A DNA stretch of 64,000 nt from Ancylothrix sp. D3o (GTDB lineage Bacteria > Cyanobacteriota > Cyanobacteriia > Cyanobacteriales > Oscillatoriaceae), in NCBI RefSeq assembly GCF_025370775.1, contig NZ_JAMXEX010000007.1:172191-236190 (forward strand). The letters run 5' to 3'. A program made the translations under genes and the position numbers. Shown piece after piece: positions 32,835 to 43,222 of this stretch (the first letter of the stretch is position 1; every line of letters begins with the position of its first letter). The notes below the pieces were generated by a model, which was not told where the DNA came from, did no database searches, and worked only from the letters and a program-made list of their open reading frames with translations.

Positions 32835-33113
32835 TTAACTTTTTCTTGCTTGTTTTACCATCGTAATGAGGGTTTGGTGAGCGTCTTCTGAATGTTCTAG
32901 GGTATGATCAAAGGTAATTCTTAATGGAATTGTTTCGCCGTTTATTTGGGCAGAAAGATCCATACCTTGCGGATCGATGGCAACCATTTGTGCGGCTGTT
33001 GCTTCTGTAGAATTGCCGTAATGTTTGGCGTATAAAAGTACGGCTTCGGCGTGATCTTCGTTCATGTGTTTGCAGATGCGATCACTGATTTCGGGGGTGA
33101 TTTGATCGGCCAT
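32835..33113 (-). CDS. DUF2470 domain protein
   Basis: The 92-residue protein is a stand-alone DUF2470 domain: ISDRICKHMNEDHAEAVLLYA, then AIDPQGMDL, then IPLRITFDHTLE. This fold is also the C-terminal part of HugZ-like haem-handling proteins. HMNEDH is the conserved helix. It is 55 bases from the TPR gene upstream in the same direction. A role in haem or tetrapyrrole metabolism is inference from the family. Confidence 0.88.
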   Translation of the reverse strand: MADQITPEISDRICKHMNEDHAEAVLLYAKHYGNSTEATAAQMVAIDPQGMDLSAQINGETIPLRITFDHTLEHSEDAHQTLITMVKQARKS

Positions 33114-33168
33114 GAGAAACTCCTGAATTTGATTGTTTTAATTATTCTAACTTAAGGTTGCTTAAATG

Positions 33169-33639
33169 TTAATTTAACCGCGCTGTACATTCTAAAATTA
33201 AGCGCTGGTTGATGAGGGCATGAGGTTGAATTTCTAGGGCTTTTCTGAAGGCTTGGATGGCTGCTCGATATTCTCCCAAACCGGCATAACATAAGCCTAA
33301 ACCATGCCATGCTCCAAAATGAAAGGGGACTAATTCTAGGACTTTTTTACAGTCTTGAATTGATTTTGCAAATTCGCCAATTGTATAATAAAGAACGGCT
33401 CGGCGGTTCCAAGCTTCGGCAAAATCTGGTAAGTCGGAAATGAGGAGTGTTAGGGATTCTTCTGCTTGGGAAACATGGCCAACTTCGATTAATTTTTGGC
33501 TTTGTTGAAGCAATTGCCACCCATACATTCCTTTTTGCATAAACCACCTTTGCCAAAATTCGTTAGTTGCTTCGTTGCGGATGGTTTCATTTTCATTTTT
33601 TAGGGCTTCGAGTAACTCATTAATTGATAAATTGTTCAT
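33169..33639 (-). CDS. Small TPR protein
   Basis: The 156-residue protein has a helical N-terminal segment (FWQRWFMQKGMYGWQLL) followed by three TPR units (about 48-150), with consensus AEAWNRRAVLYYTIGEFAKS and GAWHGLGLCYAGLGEYRAA. It is soluble and lacks a signal peptide. TPRs mediate protein contacts. It may be co-transcribed with the DUF2470 gene 55 bases downstream. Confidence 0.85.
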   Translation of the reverse strand: MNNLSINELLEALKNENETIRNEATNEFWQRWFMQKGMYGWQLLQQSQKLIEVGHVSQAEESLTLLISDLPDFAEAWNRRAVLYYTIGEFAKSIQDCKKVLELVPFHFGAWHGLGLCYAGLGEYRAAIQAFRKALEIQPHALINQRLILECTARLN

Positions 33640-33948
33640 GGTTAGGGCGGGAAAAGTGAGTTAGGAAAATGAGCTTTTTTGTGGGTGTGGTGGGCAAGAT
33701 AACACACTGGCTTATTAAAATTGTAACCTGGCAGGGTGTAACCTCTCTCGCAACCTTGCGCCTAAAATGGGAGGGCTAGGGAAAGGTTAATGGGGGTTAG
33801 GTTTGGGTTACAAGACGCGGTAAACTATTTTAATCAGTGTCTTTATGGCAAGGCGGCATCCAAGCGGGAATTGCCCCGGTTGCCGGTTGCAGTAAAAGTC
33901 TGCTGTGTTTTGTTTGTTTCATTTTTTTAACCTCAAAAAACGCTGATT
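33640..33948. other. Intergenic region between the TPR gene and glyS
   Basis: The divergent promoters of both genes must lie here. I see no reading frame, repeat or strong hairpin. Confidence 0.4.
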
Positions 33949-36096
33949 ATGCCTGCTTTTCTATTTGAAGTCGGTACAGAAGAATTACCCGCTAGTTTTG
34001 TGGCAGATGCGATACAACAATGGCGTGATCGCATCCCTAAAATGCTGTCAGAAAATAGCTTGACAAATGATTCGGTTAATGTTTATGGAACTCCGCGCCG
34101 GTTGGCGGTTTTAATTAAAGGTTTGCCGGTGCAACAACCTAACCGAGAAGAGGAAATTAAAGGCCCACCGGCCTCGGCGGCTTTTAAAGATGGAAACCCT
34201 ACGAAAGCTGCGGAAGGTTTTGTAAAAAAACAAGGGGTAGAATTAAGCGATTTAGAAGTTCGTTCGACGGATAAAGGGGATTTTGTTTTTGTTAATAAAA
34301 AAATTGCCGGTCGTCCAACAGCGGATATTTTAAAAGAGTTAATTCCGCAGTGGATTACAAGTTTAGAAGGCAAGCGTTTAATGCGTTGGGCGGATGGAGA
34401 ATTGAGGTTTCCGCGTCCGATTCGTTGGTTGATTGCCTTATTTGATGATGTGGTTTTGCCGGTGGAAATTGTTAATGTTTCAGAAACAATTAAAACTGAC
34501 AGAATTACTTATGCCCATCGAGTGCTTCATCCTGAGCCGGTGAGCATAGTTCATGCTGATGAGTATGTGGCAAAAATGCGAACTGCTTTTGTGGAAGTTG
34601 ACCCAGAAATACGCCGTCAAACAATTATTGAACAAGTCAACGCAGCGGCAGAAAAAGTAGGGGGAACGGCGGAAATTTACCCAGATTTATTAGCAGAAGT
34701 TATTCATTTGGTGGAATGGCCGAATGCAGTTTTGGGTAAATTTGAAGATGAATTTTTGATTTTGCCGGCGGAAGTTATTACAACGGTAATGGTGACACAC
34801 CAGCGTTATTTCCCGGTTTTGAAAGATAAGAATAGCCCCGATTTATTGCCTTATTTCATCACCATTTCTAACGGCGATCCGGCAAAATCAGAGATTATTG
34901 CTAAAGGCAATGAGCGGGTGATTCGAGCCAGATTGGCAGATGGACAGTTTTTTTATAAAACTGATTTGGCTAAACCTTTAGATAGTTATGTTTCTCAATT
35001 GGAAACGGTGACATTTCAAGAAGATTTAGGCAGTGTGCGGGATAAAGTTGAGCGGATTATTAGAAATGCCGCATTGATTAGTCGTCAGTTAAATATTGCC
35101 GAAAATATTCGCCAAAAAATTGAACGTGCTGCTTTACTTTGCAAAGCGGATCTAGTAACGCAGATGGTGTATGAATTCCCCGAATTGCAAGGCGTGATGG
35201 GTGAAAAATATGCCCGTGCGGGGGGTGAAACTGAGGCGGTGGCTAAGGCAATTTTTGAGCATTATTTGCCGCGTGGTGCCGGTGATATTTTACCGGAAAC
35301 TTTGCCGGGGCAAATTGTAGCTTTAGCCGATAAACTTGATACGATTGTTTCGATTTTTGGCTTGGGAATGTTGCCCACCGGCTCGTCTGATCCTTTTGCG
35401 TTGCGCCGCGCTGCAAATGGTGTAATTAATATTGCCTGGGCTGCCAATTTAACTATTAATTTGCAAGTAATTCTGGAACAATTAGCAGCAGATTTTACCA
35501 ATTCTCATCCCAAAGCTTCTGATGATTTACTACCGATGTTGCAAGAGTTTTTCTTACAGCGAATTCGGACGTTATTGCAGGAAGAAAAAGGCATTGATTA
35601 TGACTTGGTAAATGCTGTGTTGGGCGAAAATGACCCGGAATACACAGAACGCGCCTTAAAAGACTTGCTAGACGTGCGAGAGCGAGCTTTATTTCTGCAA
35701 CAAATCCGCAAAACCGGCCTGCTTTCCGAAATTTATGAAACTGTCAACCGTTCGGCTCGTTTGGCGAAACAAGGTATGTTAGATACCGAGCAATTAGAAC
35801 CGGCAAAGGTTGTTAATTCTACGCTTTTTCAAAAAGCATCAGAACAAGCTTTTTATGATGCTTTGGTACACATTGTGCCGCAAACTCAAGCAGCCCAAAA
35901 AACACGCAATTATCAGCAACTTGTTGATGCGATTGCCGGTATTACTCCCACCGTTAGCACATTTTTTGATGGTGAGCAAAGTGTGTTAGTAATGGATGAA
36001 AATCTCGACATCCGCCGCAACCGATTAAACTTGTTAGGATTATTGCGAAATCATGCAAGGGTTTTAGCGGATTTTGGCCCGATTGTCAAGAGTTAA
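33949..36096 (+). CDS. glyS: Glycine-tRNA ligase beta subunit
   Basis: The 715-residue product is the beta chain of the bacterial alpha2-beta2 glycyl-tRNA synthetase. It begins [17 protein letters not shown] and contains the family blocks [43 protein letters not shown] and the HD-like region around residue 440 ([15 protein letters not shown]). Length is normal. The alpha subunit gene glyQ is not adjacent, which is usual in cyanobacteria. Confidence 0.98.
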   Translation: MPAFLFEVGTEELPASFVADAIQQWRDRIPKMLSENSLTNDSVNVYGTPRRLAVLIKGLPVQQPNREEEIKGPPASAAFKDGNPTKAAEGFVKKQGVELSDLEVRSTDKGDFVFVNKKIAGRPTADILKELIPQWITSLEGKRLMRWADGELRFPRPIRWLIALFDDVVLPVEIVNVSETIKTDRITYAHRVLHPEPVSIVHADEYVAKMRTAFVEVDPEIRRQTIIEQVNAAAEKVGGTAEIYPDLLAEVIHLVEWPNAVLGKFEDEFLILPAEVITTVMVTHQRYFPVLKDKNSPDLLPYFITISNGDPAKSEIIAKGNERVIRARLADGQFFYKTDLAKPLDSYVSQLETVTFQEDLGSVRDKVERIIRNAALISRQLNIAENIRQKIERAALLCKADLVTQMVYEFPELQGVMGEKYARAGGETEAVAKAIFEHYLPRGAGDILPETLPGQIVALADKLDTIVSIFGLGMLPTGSSDPFALRRAANGVINIAWAANLTINLQVILEQLAADFTNSHPKASDDLLPMLQEFFLQRIRTLLQEEKGIDYDLVNAVLGENDPEYTERALKDLLDVRERALFLQQIRKTGLLSEIYETVNRSARLAKQGMLDTEQLEPAKVVNSTLFQKASEQAFYDALVHIVPQTQAAQKTRNYQQLVDAIAGITPTVSTFFDGEQSVLVMDENLDIRRNRLNLLGLLRNHARVLADFGPIVKS

Positions 36097-36098
36097 AA

Positions 36099-36177
36099 AA
36101 CCGCAGATGTAAGGCAGGCAGGATGCCTGCCCCACTACAGATAAATGCGGATAGGCTATCTGCTATAGGATGCGGTT
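36099..36177. repeat. Dispersed intergenic repeat, copy A
   Basis: Bounded by AACCGCAGAT at the left and ATGCGGTT at the right. It includes the palindromic GGCAGGATGCCTGCC and sits two bases after the glyS stop. Related copies are at 39399-39609 and 46503-46670. Confidence 0.7.
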
Positions 36178-36215
36178 AAAATAAAAAAGCTATCTACTCA
36201 ATCCTCACAAAAATT

Positions 36216-37571
36216 ATGCCCAAGGCTCATATTATTGGATTAGGAAAATCAGGAATTGCCGGTGCAAAACTGCTGAAAAGAGAAGGCTGGCAAGTCACGC
36301 TGAGTGATACCAAAACTTCCGCAGACTTCCAACAACAAAAGCAACAATTAGAAGCAGAAGGTATCACCGTATTATTAAGCCATGCTTTTAACCCAGAAGC
36401 CGAAGAAAAACTTGATTTAGTAGTTGTAAGTCCGGGGGTTCCTTGGGATATTCCAGCCTTATTAAAAGCGCGAGAATTGGGGATAGAAACTATTGGAGAA
36501 ATGGAACTTGCATGGCGGTATTTAAACAAGCGTCCCTGGGTAGCGATCACCGGCACCAATGGCAAAACCACAACCACTGCATTAATTGCAGCTATTTTTC
36601 AAACTGCCGGTTTGCACGCACCGGCCTGCGGTAATATTGGTTATGCTGCCTGCGAATTAGCGCTATCAGAAACTCCGCCTGATTGGATAATTGCAGAAGT
36701 TAGCAGTTATCAAATTGAATCTTCTTCTACCCTTGCGCCGCGCATTGCAGTTTGGACAACTTTTACACCCGATCATTTAAGCCGGCATAAAACTTTAGAA
36801 AATTATTTCAATATCAAAGCCAAACTTTTACATCAAGCCGAGTTAAAAATTGTCAACGGAGATGACCCTTATTTGCGTCAAAATGCTGCCAAAACATGGG
36901 AAAAGGCTTGCTGGACAAGTGTGCAAGGAAAAGAGGCGTTATTGGGCGATTTTGAACGGGGTATTTATATTGAGAATGGCTGGGTAATTTATCAAGGCGA
37001 GCAAGTTGTAGAAGCCTCTGCGTTGCGAATGGTTGGCAGTCATAATTTGCAGAATTTATTAATGGCAGTAGCGGCGGCAAAATTAGCCGGAATTGATAAC
37101 AAATCAATTGCCAAAGCTATCGCCGAATTCCCCGGAGTTGCCCACCGGCTTGAGCATATTTGCAACATTAATGGCGTTGATTTTATTAACGATAGCAAAG
37201 CCACAAATTACGATGCTGCGGAAGTTGGTTTATCGTCTGTAGAAGCACCGGCGATTTTGATTGCGGGGGGAGATCCAAAAGCAGGAGATGATACCGGCTG
37301 GCTAAAAGTTATTCAAGAAAAAGCCGTTGCTGTGTTATTAATTGGCGATGCAGCCGCGCAATTTGGAAAACGGTTACAAGACATCAATCACCCCCGTTTT
37401 GAAATTGTCGGAACAATGGAAAAAGCGGTGAAACGTAGCGCCGAGTTAGCCCCCCAATTGAATGCAAAAGTAGTGTTATTGTCGCCGGCTTGTGCGAGTT
37501 TTGATCAATATCAAAATTTTGAACAACGCGGCGATGATTTCCGTAAATTGTCTTTAGAATTAGCCGGTTAA
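36216..37571 (+). CDS. murD: UDP-N-acetylmuramoyl-L-alanine--D-glutamate ligase
   Basis: The 451-residue cytosolic enzyme adds D-glutamate to UDP-MurNAc-L-Ala in peptidoglycan synthesis. The N-terminal [20 protein letters not shown] domain binds the UDP substrate. The ATP-binding GTNGKTTTT lies near residues 112-120. The C-terminal ligase motifs are [25 protein letters not shown] and [18 protein letters not shown]. It is of normal length and ends in a strong terminator. Confidence 0.98.
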   Translation: MPKAHIIGLGKSGIAGAKLLKREGWQVTLSDTKTSADFQQQKQQLEAEGITVLLSHAFNPEAEEKLDLVVVSPGVPWDIPALLKARELGIETIGEMELAWRYLNKRPWVAITGTNGKTTTTALIAAIFQTAGLHAPACGNIGYAACELALSETPPDWIIAEVSSYQIESSSTLAPRIAVWTTFTPDHLSRHKTLENYFNIKAKLLHQAELKIVNGDDPYLRQNAAKTWEKACWTSVQGKEALLGDFERGIYIENGWVIYQGEQVVEASALRMVGSHNLQNLLMAVAAAKLAGIDNKSIAKAIAEFPGVAHRLEHICNINGVDFINDSKATNYDAAEVGLSSVEAPAILIAGGDPKAGDDTGWLKVIQEKAVAVLLIGDAAAQFGKRLQDINHPRFEIVGTMEKAVKRSAELAPQLNAKVVLLSPACASFDQYQNFEQRGDDFRKLSLELAG

Positions 37572-37576
37572 GGTAG

Positions 37577-37598
37577 GGTGGGCTTTGCCCACCTTTTT
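37577..37598 (+). terminator. Rho-independent terminator of murD
   Basis: GGTGGGC-TTT-GCCCACC, a perfect 7-bp stem, followed by TTTTT. Confidence 0.88.
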
Positions 37599-37721
37599 AA
37601 ATCTGAAAAAATTCAGCTTTTGCCATTAGCTTATTAAATTTATTATCTATTTGTTGTTTGCTTTATCCACTTTCCGAAATCTCTGCCAAAATAATAATAT
37701 CCTATCTTCCCCATCCCGATT

Positions 37722-38948
37722 ATGATAGACCTTTTATTAATAATGACTGTTGGTTTTTTTGGCAGTTTCGGTCATTGTATCGGAATGTGCGGCCCTTTAA
37801 CAGTTGGATTTTCCCTATCCCAAAAAATAGAAACCCCCCAAAGCTGGCAAAAACAAATTTACTTCCACAGCCTTTTAAACATTGGCAGAATTATTAGCTA
37901 TACCCTCACCGGCGCAGCCATTGGCGCATTAGGAGAAGTCACCATCGCTGGAGGAGAATTTGCCGGCATTGGCAGCATTTTACGTCGCAGTATCGCCATA
38001 ATAACCGGCCTCCTACTTATTTTTTTCGGACTCAGCCAAATTTACCCTAATCTTTTACAAAAGCTGCCATTACTACCAACTTCTTTTACCGAAAAATTGC
38101 ATAACAAACTCAGCCAAATTTTGATAAAAATTGCCCGTCAGGAAAACAAATTTACTCCTTTATTCCTAGGCTTATTATGGGGCTTTATTCCCTGCGGTTT
38201 TCTTTATGCAGCCCAAATTAAAGCAGCAGAAACCGGCAGCCTTATTTGGGGTGCTGGCACCATGTTTGCCTTTGGGTTAGGAACCATGCCAAGCTTAATA
38301 GCAGCCGGTTTATTTACCTCAAAATTAAACAGCGATCAACGCAGTCAATTATATCGCCTTGCCGGCTGGATAACTTTAACAATTGGTATCCTCACCTTAC
38401 TGCGTTCTGATGCAATGGTAGACTACACCGGCCATGCAGCAATCCTATTATTAATTATCGCCTTAATAGCCCGTCCAATTAGCCGGTTTTGGGCATTTCC
38501 CTTGCGTTACCGGCGCGCCTTTGGAGTCGGCGCATTTATCTTATCAATTGCCCACACATTCCACACCCTCGACCATACATTAAACTGGAATATAGAAGCA
38601 CTTTCCTTTATGTTACCCCAACATCAAATAGCAATTTGGGGCGGCATAATTTCCCTCACATTAATGATACCCCTCGCCCTGACAAGCTTCGACAAAGCCG
38701 TTAATTATTTAGGCAAAAAATGGCGAATTCTACACTTATTAAGCATCCCAGCCTTAATATTAGCCAGCCTCCATGCCATCCTGATCGGTTCCCACTATCT
38801 CGGAGAATTGCAAATCACACCGGCCGGTAAAATTTCTAGTACAATTTTGGCAACAATTACTATAATTGTAGTGCTGGCGAGATTTCGCTTATTTTGGACA
38901 ATCTTATCCCTAGAAAAATACTATGTTCCACCCATTCAAAGCCGGTAA
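37722..38948 (+). CDS. TauE/UreH-like membrane protein with ferric-reductase-like C-terminal half
   Basis: The 408-residue integral membrane protein has two parts. The N-terminal half (1-230) starts with a helix containing FFGSFGHCIGMCGP, the signature of the UreH-like (sulfite exporter TauE/SafE-related) metal and organic-anion transporters. The C-terminal half (about 230-400) has several helices with paired His residues, AHTFHTLDH and LHLLSIPALILASLH, in the manner of haem-binding ferric-reductase-like transmembrane domains. Metal transport coupled to reduction is an inference from this pairing. The next gene starts inside its last codons, so they are co-translated. Confidence 0.78.
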   Translation: MIDLLLIMTVGFFGSFGHCIGMCGPLTVGFSLSQKIETPQSWQKQIYFHSLLNIGRIISYTLTGAAIGALGEVTIAGGEFAGIGSILRRSIAIITGLLLIFFGLSQIYPNLLQKLPLLPTSFTEKLHNKLSQILIKIARQENKFTPLFLGLLWGFIPCGFLYAAQIKAAETGSLIWGAGTMFAFGLGTMPSLIAAGLFTSKLNSDQRSQLYRLAGWITLTIGILTLLRSDAMVDYTGHAAILLLIIALIARPISRFWAFPLRYRRAFGVGAFILSIAHTFHTLDHTLNWNIEALSFMLPQHQIAIWGGIISLTLMIPLALTSFDKAVNYLGKKWRILHLLSIPALILASLHAILIGSHYLGELQITPAGKISSTILATITIIVVLARFRLFWTILSLEKYYVPPIQSR

Positions 38949-39393
38949 ATTCTTCTTTATTTTACCCATATTGGTGTTAATTACCGGCCTCTCGCCGAAA
39001 GCATTTAACCCCATTCCCCCCGCCTATTCCCACGAAGTCGAAATCTCTGGAGATGTCGCGGCAACTTTTCACATTGAACCCAATCATAACCCAAAAGCCG
39101 GTCAACTTACCCAAGCCTGGTTTGCCTTAACTCGCAAAGGCGGCGCCATCATCCCATTAAACCAGTGTAACTGTCAGCTTGCCGTTTATTCCTTACCACG
39201 CCGGCCTAATGTTCAACCAATTTTAAAACCAGCTTTAAAAAGCATTAATGCCGAAAATTATAAAGGCATTCCAGGCGCAGAAATCACCTTTCCAAAAGCC
39301 GGTGCTTATGAGTTAGAAATCAACGGAACCGCAAAAGCCGGTGCTAATTTTCAACCCTTTAAACTCACCTTTGAAGTCAACGTTAGCAAGTAA
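38923..39393 (+). CDS. Secreted protein of unknown function, partner of the membrane gene
   Basis: The 156-residue product overlaps the upstream gene by 26 bases. It has a signal peptide (FFFILPILVLITGLSP) and a beta-rich periplasmic domain with HEVEISGDVAATFHIEPNHN, QCNCQL and a closing YELEINGTA strand. Three His near the mature N-terminus and the CNC pair could bind metal. I do not recognise a named family, though YtkA/FixH-like beta sandwiches are similar in size. The overlap argues for a joint role with the TauE/UreH-like protein. Confidence 0.75.
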   Translation: MFHPFKAGKFFFILPILVLITGLSPKAFNPIPPAYSHEVEISGDVAATFHIEPNHNPKAGQLTQAWFALTRKGGAIIPLNQCNCQLAVYSLPRRPNVQPILKPALKSINAENYKGIPGAEITFPKAGAYELEINGTAKAGANFQPFKLTFEVNVSK

Positions 39394-39398
39394 ATTTT

Positions 39399-39609
39399 AA
39401 CCGCAGATAAACGCAGATGAACGCAGATGAATGCAGATGGTTTTGGGAATTGTAGCCAGAGATTTATTTATCCATAAACCTTTGAAAAACTCCCGAAACC
39501 TATCTGCATCCATCTGTGGAGCAGGCATCTTGCCTGCTTTACAAAATGGCGGGCAAGATGCCCACCCCACTGATGGAGTAGGCATCTTGCCTGCTTTACA
39601 TCTGCGGTT
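39399..39609. repeat. Dispersed intergenic repeat, copy B
   Basis: A 211-bp block with terminal inverted repeats (AACCGCAGAT and ATCTGCGGTT) lying between converging genes. Inside are ACGCAGATGA tandem units and two copies of GCAGGCATCTTGCCTGC type palindromes. No reading frame is convincing. Confidence 0.75.
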
Positions 39610-39615
39610 TATTAA

Positions 39616-40914
39616 CTACAAACCGGCCATAACTTCCCGCGCAGCAGCCAAAGTTTTATCGATATCTTCCTCCGTATGCGCCAAAGAAGTAAACCCAGCT
39701 TCAAACTGCGAAGGAGCCAAATAAACACCATGTTCCAACATACCACGATGGAACCGGCTAAACTTATTCAAATCGCACTTTTTGGCATCCTCATAATTAT
39801 GCACCGGCCCCGCCGTAAAAAAGAAACCAAACATCCCACTAATATTGCCACCACAAGCAGCATGACCGGTTTCTTTCGCAATTTGCAACAACCCATCACT
39901 TAAGCGTTTTGTAATCTTTTCCAAATACGCATAAGTACCCTGTTTTTGCAATTGTTCAAGCGTTTTAATACCCGCCGTCATTGCCAAAGGATTACCCGAT
40001 AAAGTGCCGGCTTGATATACAGGGCCGGCCGGTGCAATCATAGACATAATATCCCGACGACCGCCATAGGCACCCACCGGCAAACCACCGCCAATAATCT
40101 TACCCAAAGTCGTTAAATCTGGCGTCACACCAAACTTTTCTTGAGCACCGCCGTAAGCGATCCGAAAGCCGGTCATCACCTCATCAAAGACTAACAAAGC
40201 ACCGTTTTCTGTTGTGATTTCTCGCAACCCTTCCAAAAATCCCGCATCGGGAGGAATAAAGCCGGCATTTCCAACCACCGGTTCTAAAATTACTCCACAA
40301 ATTTCATCTTTGTTTTCTGCAAACAATGCTTTAACAGCTTCCAAATCATTATAAGGTGCCGTCAAAGTGTTACTTGTAGCCGACTTTGGAACCCCCGGAG
40401 AATCCGGTAAACCCAAAGTAGCTACTCCCGAACCCGCCTTTACCAAAAACATATCAGCGTGTCCGTGATAGCAGCCTTCAAACTTAATAATTTTGTCGCG
40501 TCCTGTAAAGGCTCTCATTAAGCGTAAAACCGCCATACAAGCCTCGGTGCCAGAGTTAACAAAACGCACCATTTCAATACTGGGAACGGCATCAATTACC
40601 ATTTCTGCCAGTACATTTTCTAACGCCGAAGGAGCACCAAAACTTGTACCCTTTTCTAAGGAATCATGCAGCGCTTTAATCACATCAGGATGAGCGTGAC
40701 CGCAAATTGCCGGCCCCCAAGTACCAACATAATCTATATATTGGTTGTTATCTACATCCCAAATGTAAGCACCTTTAACTCGGTCAAAAACAATCGGTTG
40801 TCCGCCGACCGATTTAAAAGCACGAACCGGCGAACTTACACCACCCGGCATTAACTTTTGGGCAGCGGTAAAAATTTCTTCAGATTTTGTGGTGTTCAGA
40901 CTGGTGGTAATCAA
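39616..40914 (-). CDS. hemL: Glutamate-1-semialdehyde 2,1-aminomutase
   Basis: The 432-residue PLP enzyme makes 5-aminolevulinate, the tetrapyrrole precursor for chlorophyll, haem and bilins. It shows [19 protein letters not shown], the PLP-site [12 protein letters not shown] and the Schiff-base lysine in [17 protein letters not shown]. The start is a TTG at 40914: GAGGAG lies six bases before it, and it gives the family N-terminus [14 protein letters not shown]. An in-frame TTG 39 bases further upstream would place the ribosome site inside the gene, so I reject it. Other cyanobacterial HemL proteins begin at the same place. Confidence 0.97.
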   Translation of the reverse strand: MITTSLNTTKSEEIFTAAQKLMPGGVSSPVRAFKSVGGQPIVFDRVKGAYIWDVDNNQYIDYVGTWGPAICGHAHPDVIKALHDSLEKGTSFGAPSALENVLAEMVIDAVPSIEMVRFVNSGTEACMAVLRLMRAFTGRDKIIKFEGCYHGHADMFLVKAGSGVATLGLPDSPGVPKSATSNTLTAPYNDLEAVKALFAENKDEICGVILEPVVGNAGFIPPDAGFLEGLREITTENGALLVFDEVMTGFRIAYGGAQEKFGVTPDLTTLGKIIGGGLPVGAYGGRRDIMSMIAPAGPVYQAGTLSGNPLAMTAGIKTLEQLQKQGTYAYLEKITKRLSDGLLQIAKETGHAACGGNISGMFGFFFTAGPVHNYEDAKKCDLNKFSRFHRGMLEHGVYLAPSQFEAGFTSLAHTEEDIDKTLAAAREVMAGL

Positions 40915-41210
40915 ATTTCTCTCCTCTATCAGCTTTAATTCAATATAGAGCAATTTGCGGTTTTTTTACTATCTCGCTTTTGCTCTTTTTTTGGTCAAAA
41001 AATTCTCACAATTCTTGCTACATTTCTGCCATTTTGTCTGCTAGTTTATCCTCATGGGAATTGCGGATTTTTAAACTTTTTCCTCAAATTCCCACTATCA
41101 TATAACTATACCAGAAATTGCAGCAGAGGTGAATATCTTTGCTCAACAAAAGTAGCGCTCATACTGTAAATTTTTGTGTAAAACGATTGACAATTGACCC
41201 CGTTTATTTT

Positions 41211-41855
41211 ATGGCAACACCAACCCCATCCACCCACTCCATCCCTGCTGAAAAAATCCGCTACAACGAACAAGGACTTGTCCCCGCCATCGTCCAAGAT
41301 CACCTCGATGGCACGGTTTTGATGATGGCGTGGATGAATGCAGAATCATTGCAAAAAACCCTAGAAACCGGCGAAAGTTGGTTCTGGAGTCGTTCTCGCG
41401 CCGAATTTTGGCACAAAGGCGCCACATCCGGTCATATTCAAAAAGTAAAAACCATTCGTTATGACTGCGATAGTGATTGTTTACTTGTAGGAGTTGAACA
41501 AATTGGCGATATTGCCTGCCACACCGGCGAACGTAGTTGTTTCCATCAAGTAGACGGGCAAATTATACCACCACCGGCAGACATTCTTTCCCAAGTTTTT
41601 AACATTATCTGTCAACGCCGAGATCACCCCTCACCCGAATCCTATACCTGCAAATTATTGGCCGGTGGAGACAACAAAATTCTCAAAAAAATAGGTGAAG
41701 AAAGTGCAGAAGTCGTTATGGCATTTAAAGACGACGACCCAGACCAAATAGCCGGAGAAGTTGCCGACTTACTGTATCATACAATGGTTGCCCTAGCCCA
41801 TCACAAAGTAGACATAAAAGAAGTCTATCGTAAACTAGAATCCCGCAAAAAATAA
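41211..41855 (+). CDS. hisIE: Bifunctional phosphoribosyl-AMP cyclohydrolase / phosphoribosyl-ATP pyrophosphatase
   Basis: The 214-residue enzyme performs steps two and three of histidine synthesis. The HisI domain (about 15-115) has [30 protein letters not shown] and the zinc and substrate region [11 protein letters not shown]...CHTGERSCF. The HisE domain (about 125-214) has [18 protein letters not shown] and [15 protein letters not shown]. The ATG at 41211 is preferred; the frame extends upstream to 41139 without similarity to the family. Confidence 0.97.
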   Translation: MATPTPSTHSIPAEKIRYNEQGLVPAIVQDHLDGTVLMMAWMNAESLQKTLETGESWFWSRSRAEFWHKGATSGHIQKVKTIRYDCDSDCLLVGVEQIGDIACHTGERSCFHQVDGQIIPPPADILSQVFNIICQRRDHPSPESYTCKLLAGGDNKILKKIGEESAEVVMAFKDDDPDQIAGEVADLLYHTMVALAHHKVDIKEVYRKLESRKK

Positions 41856-41872
41856 CGGCGTAGGCTGTTACT

Positions 41873-41902
41873 ATGCCCACCGGCTTCTATAATGGTGGGC
41901 AT
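41873..41902. terminator. Hairpin between converging hisIE and MFS genes
   Basis: ATGCCCACC and GGTGGGCAT form a perfect 9-bp stem. No T-run follows on either side, so terminator function is a guess from position. Confidence 0.45.
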
Positions 41903-41908
41903 AACTAA

Positions 41909-43168
41909 TCACCTTCTCTTCAAAAACCAGCCTAAATACTTCAAAATTACAACAGCAACCCCCACACTCAGCGCCAAACCCAACCACAAACCATCAGCCA
42001 AAGGACGAGGCAAATCTAACATAAACCCACCCAAAGGAGGCCCAATAAAATAGCCGATTGCCCAACATAAAGAATTCACCGAAAGATACACACCCCGCAA
42101 AGACTCCGGCGCCAAATCTACCACCAAAGAAGAAGCAAAAGGAGTATAAGAAACCGTTGCCATAGCCAACACAGCTAAACCCAAAATTGCCCACAGTAAC
42201 GGTAAATTATTCAGCGTTCCCGTTAACCCAATTAATAAAAAACCACCTCCCCACAAAAACGCGGAAAAAATTAGAGAATTTGTATGGCTAAACCGGCCCA
42301 AAAACCGCGCCACCGGCAACTGAAACAAAATCGTCAAGAAAAGATGCCAAGTAAATAAACCAGTAATAATTTCCGTTGAAAAACCCTTAGCCGTACCGTC
42401 AGAGACAAAATCCTTAAAATAAAGCGGCATCGAAGTTTGAATCTGGCAAATATACATCGTAAATAAAACATTTACCAACGCAAAAATCAACAAACCCCGA
42501 TCTCGCAAAGCCAAACCCCACCCCTCAAGCATCGAAGGTTTTGTACTCTCATCAAAATTTTTCCTAGAACTTTCCTTAATTGCTACCCAAATCACCCCAA
42601 AAAATACCAAATATGAAACACCATCAATAATAAATAAGCCCCGATAATTGCTCGTTAAAGAAATTAATAAACCTCCCAAAACCACACCCAACTGTAACCC
42701 CACACTATCCGCCAAACGATTCAAAGCATAAGCTTCTTGGCGATTTTCATTATTTGTTAAATCCGCAATTAAAGCCTCAGTTGCCGGCCAATATAACCCC
42801 CCACCGAACCATAAAAGTAAATTTCCTATCAACAAACTACTCAAATTATCCGCAGTAGCCAAAGCAAAACAACCCACCGCACAAACCAAAGCAGAAAGTA
42901 ATAAAGTCCGCCGCCTTCCCCAGGCCGGTGAATCTGCCAGAGAACCGCTTAAAAACCGCCCTAAAACTCCAGAAATAGACGCAGAACCTAACGCAATTCC
43001 CACCGCAGTTTTTGTTAACCCCACCTCCTCAGTAAAAAAGATCGGGGCATAAAATAAAGTAAACCCGCTACCAATTCCAGAAAGTAACCTACCAGCCCCC
43101 AAAATCCAAACTTGCCGGTTTAAATTAGGCAGCCAAGAAAACAGCTTATCTCTTTGCAAAAATTTCAT
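41909..43168 (-). CDS. MFS family transporter
   Basis: The 419-residue protein has about twelve predicted membrane helices. The MFS loop-2/3 signature appears as GRFLSGSLADSPAWGRRRTLLLSA around residues 70-95. A cytosolic loop with ESSRKNFDESTKPSMLEG separates the two six-helix halves. The family moves small solutes with protons, and the substrate cannot be read from sequence. It diverges from the TPR gene at 43223 with only 54 bases between. Confidence 0.9.
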   Translation of the reverse strand: MKFLQRDKLFSWLPNLNRQVWILGAGRLLSGIGSGFTLFYAPIFFTEEVGLTKTAVGIALGSASISGVLGRFLSGSLADSPAWGRRRTLLLSALVCAVGCFALATADNLSSLLIGNLLLWFGGGLYWPATEALIADLTNNENRQEAYALNRLADSVGLQLGVVLGGLLISLTSNYRGLFIIDGVSYLVFFGVIWVAIKESSRKNFDESTKPSMLEGWGLALRDRGLLIFALVNVLFTMYICQIQTSMPLYFKDFVSDGTAKGFSTEIITGLFTWHLFLTILFQLPVARFLGRFSHTNSLIFSAFLWGGGFLLIGLTGTLNNLPLLWAILGLAVLAMATVSYTPFASSLVVDLAPESLRGVYLSVNSLCWAIGYFIGPPLGGFMLDLPRPLADGLWLGLALSVGVAVVILKYLGWFLKRR

Positions 43169-43222
43169 ATTTACTGTATAATACTCCCATAATTTGTGTT
43201 AGCTATCCCGCCGTTTCACGCC

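Noticed and set aside
38923..39393. Copper chaperone PCuAC or FixH assignment for the secreted partner
   Set aside because: Size and fold type are similar, but no diagnostic metal motif of either family is present.
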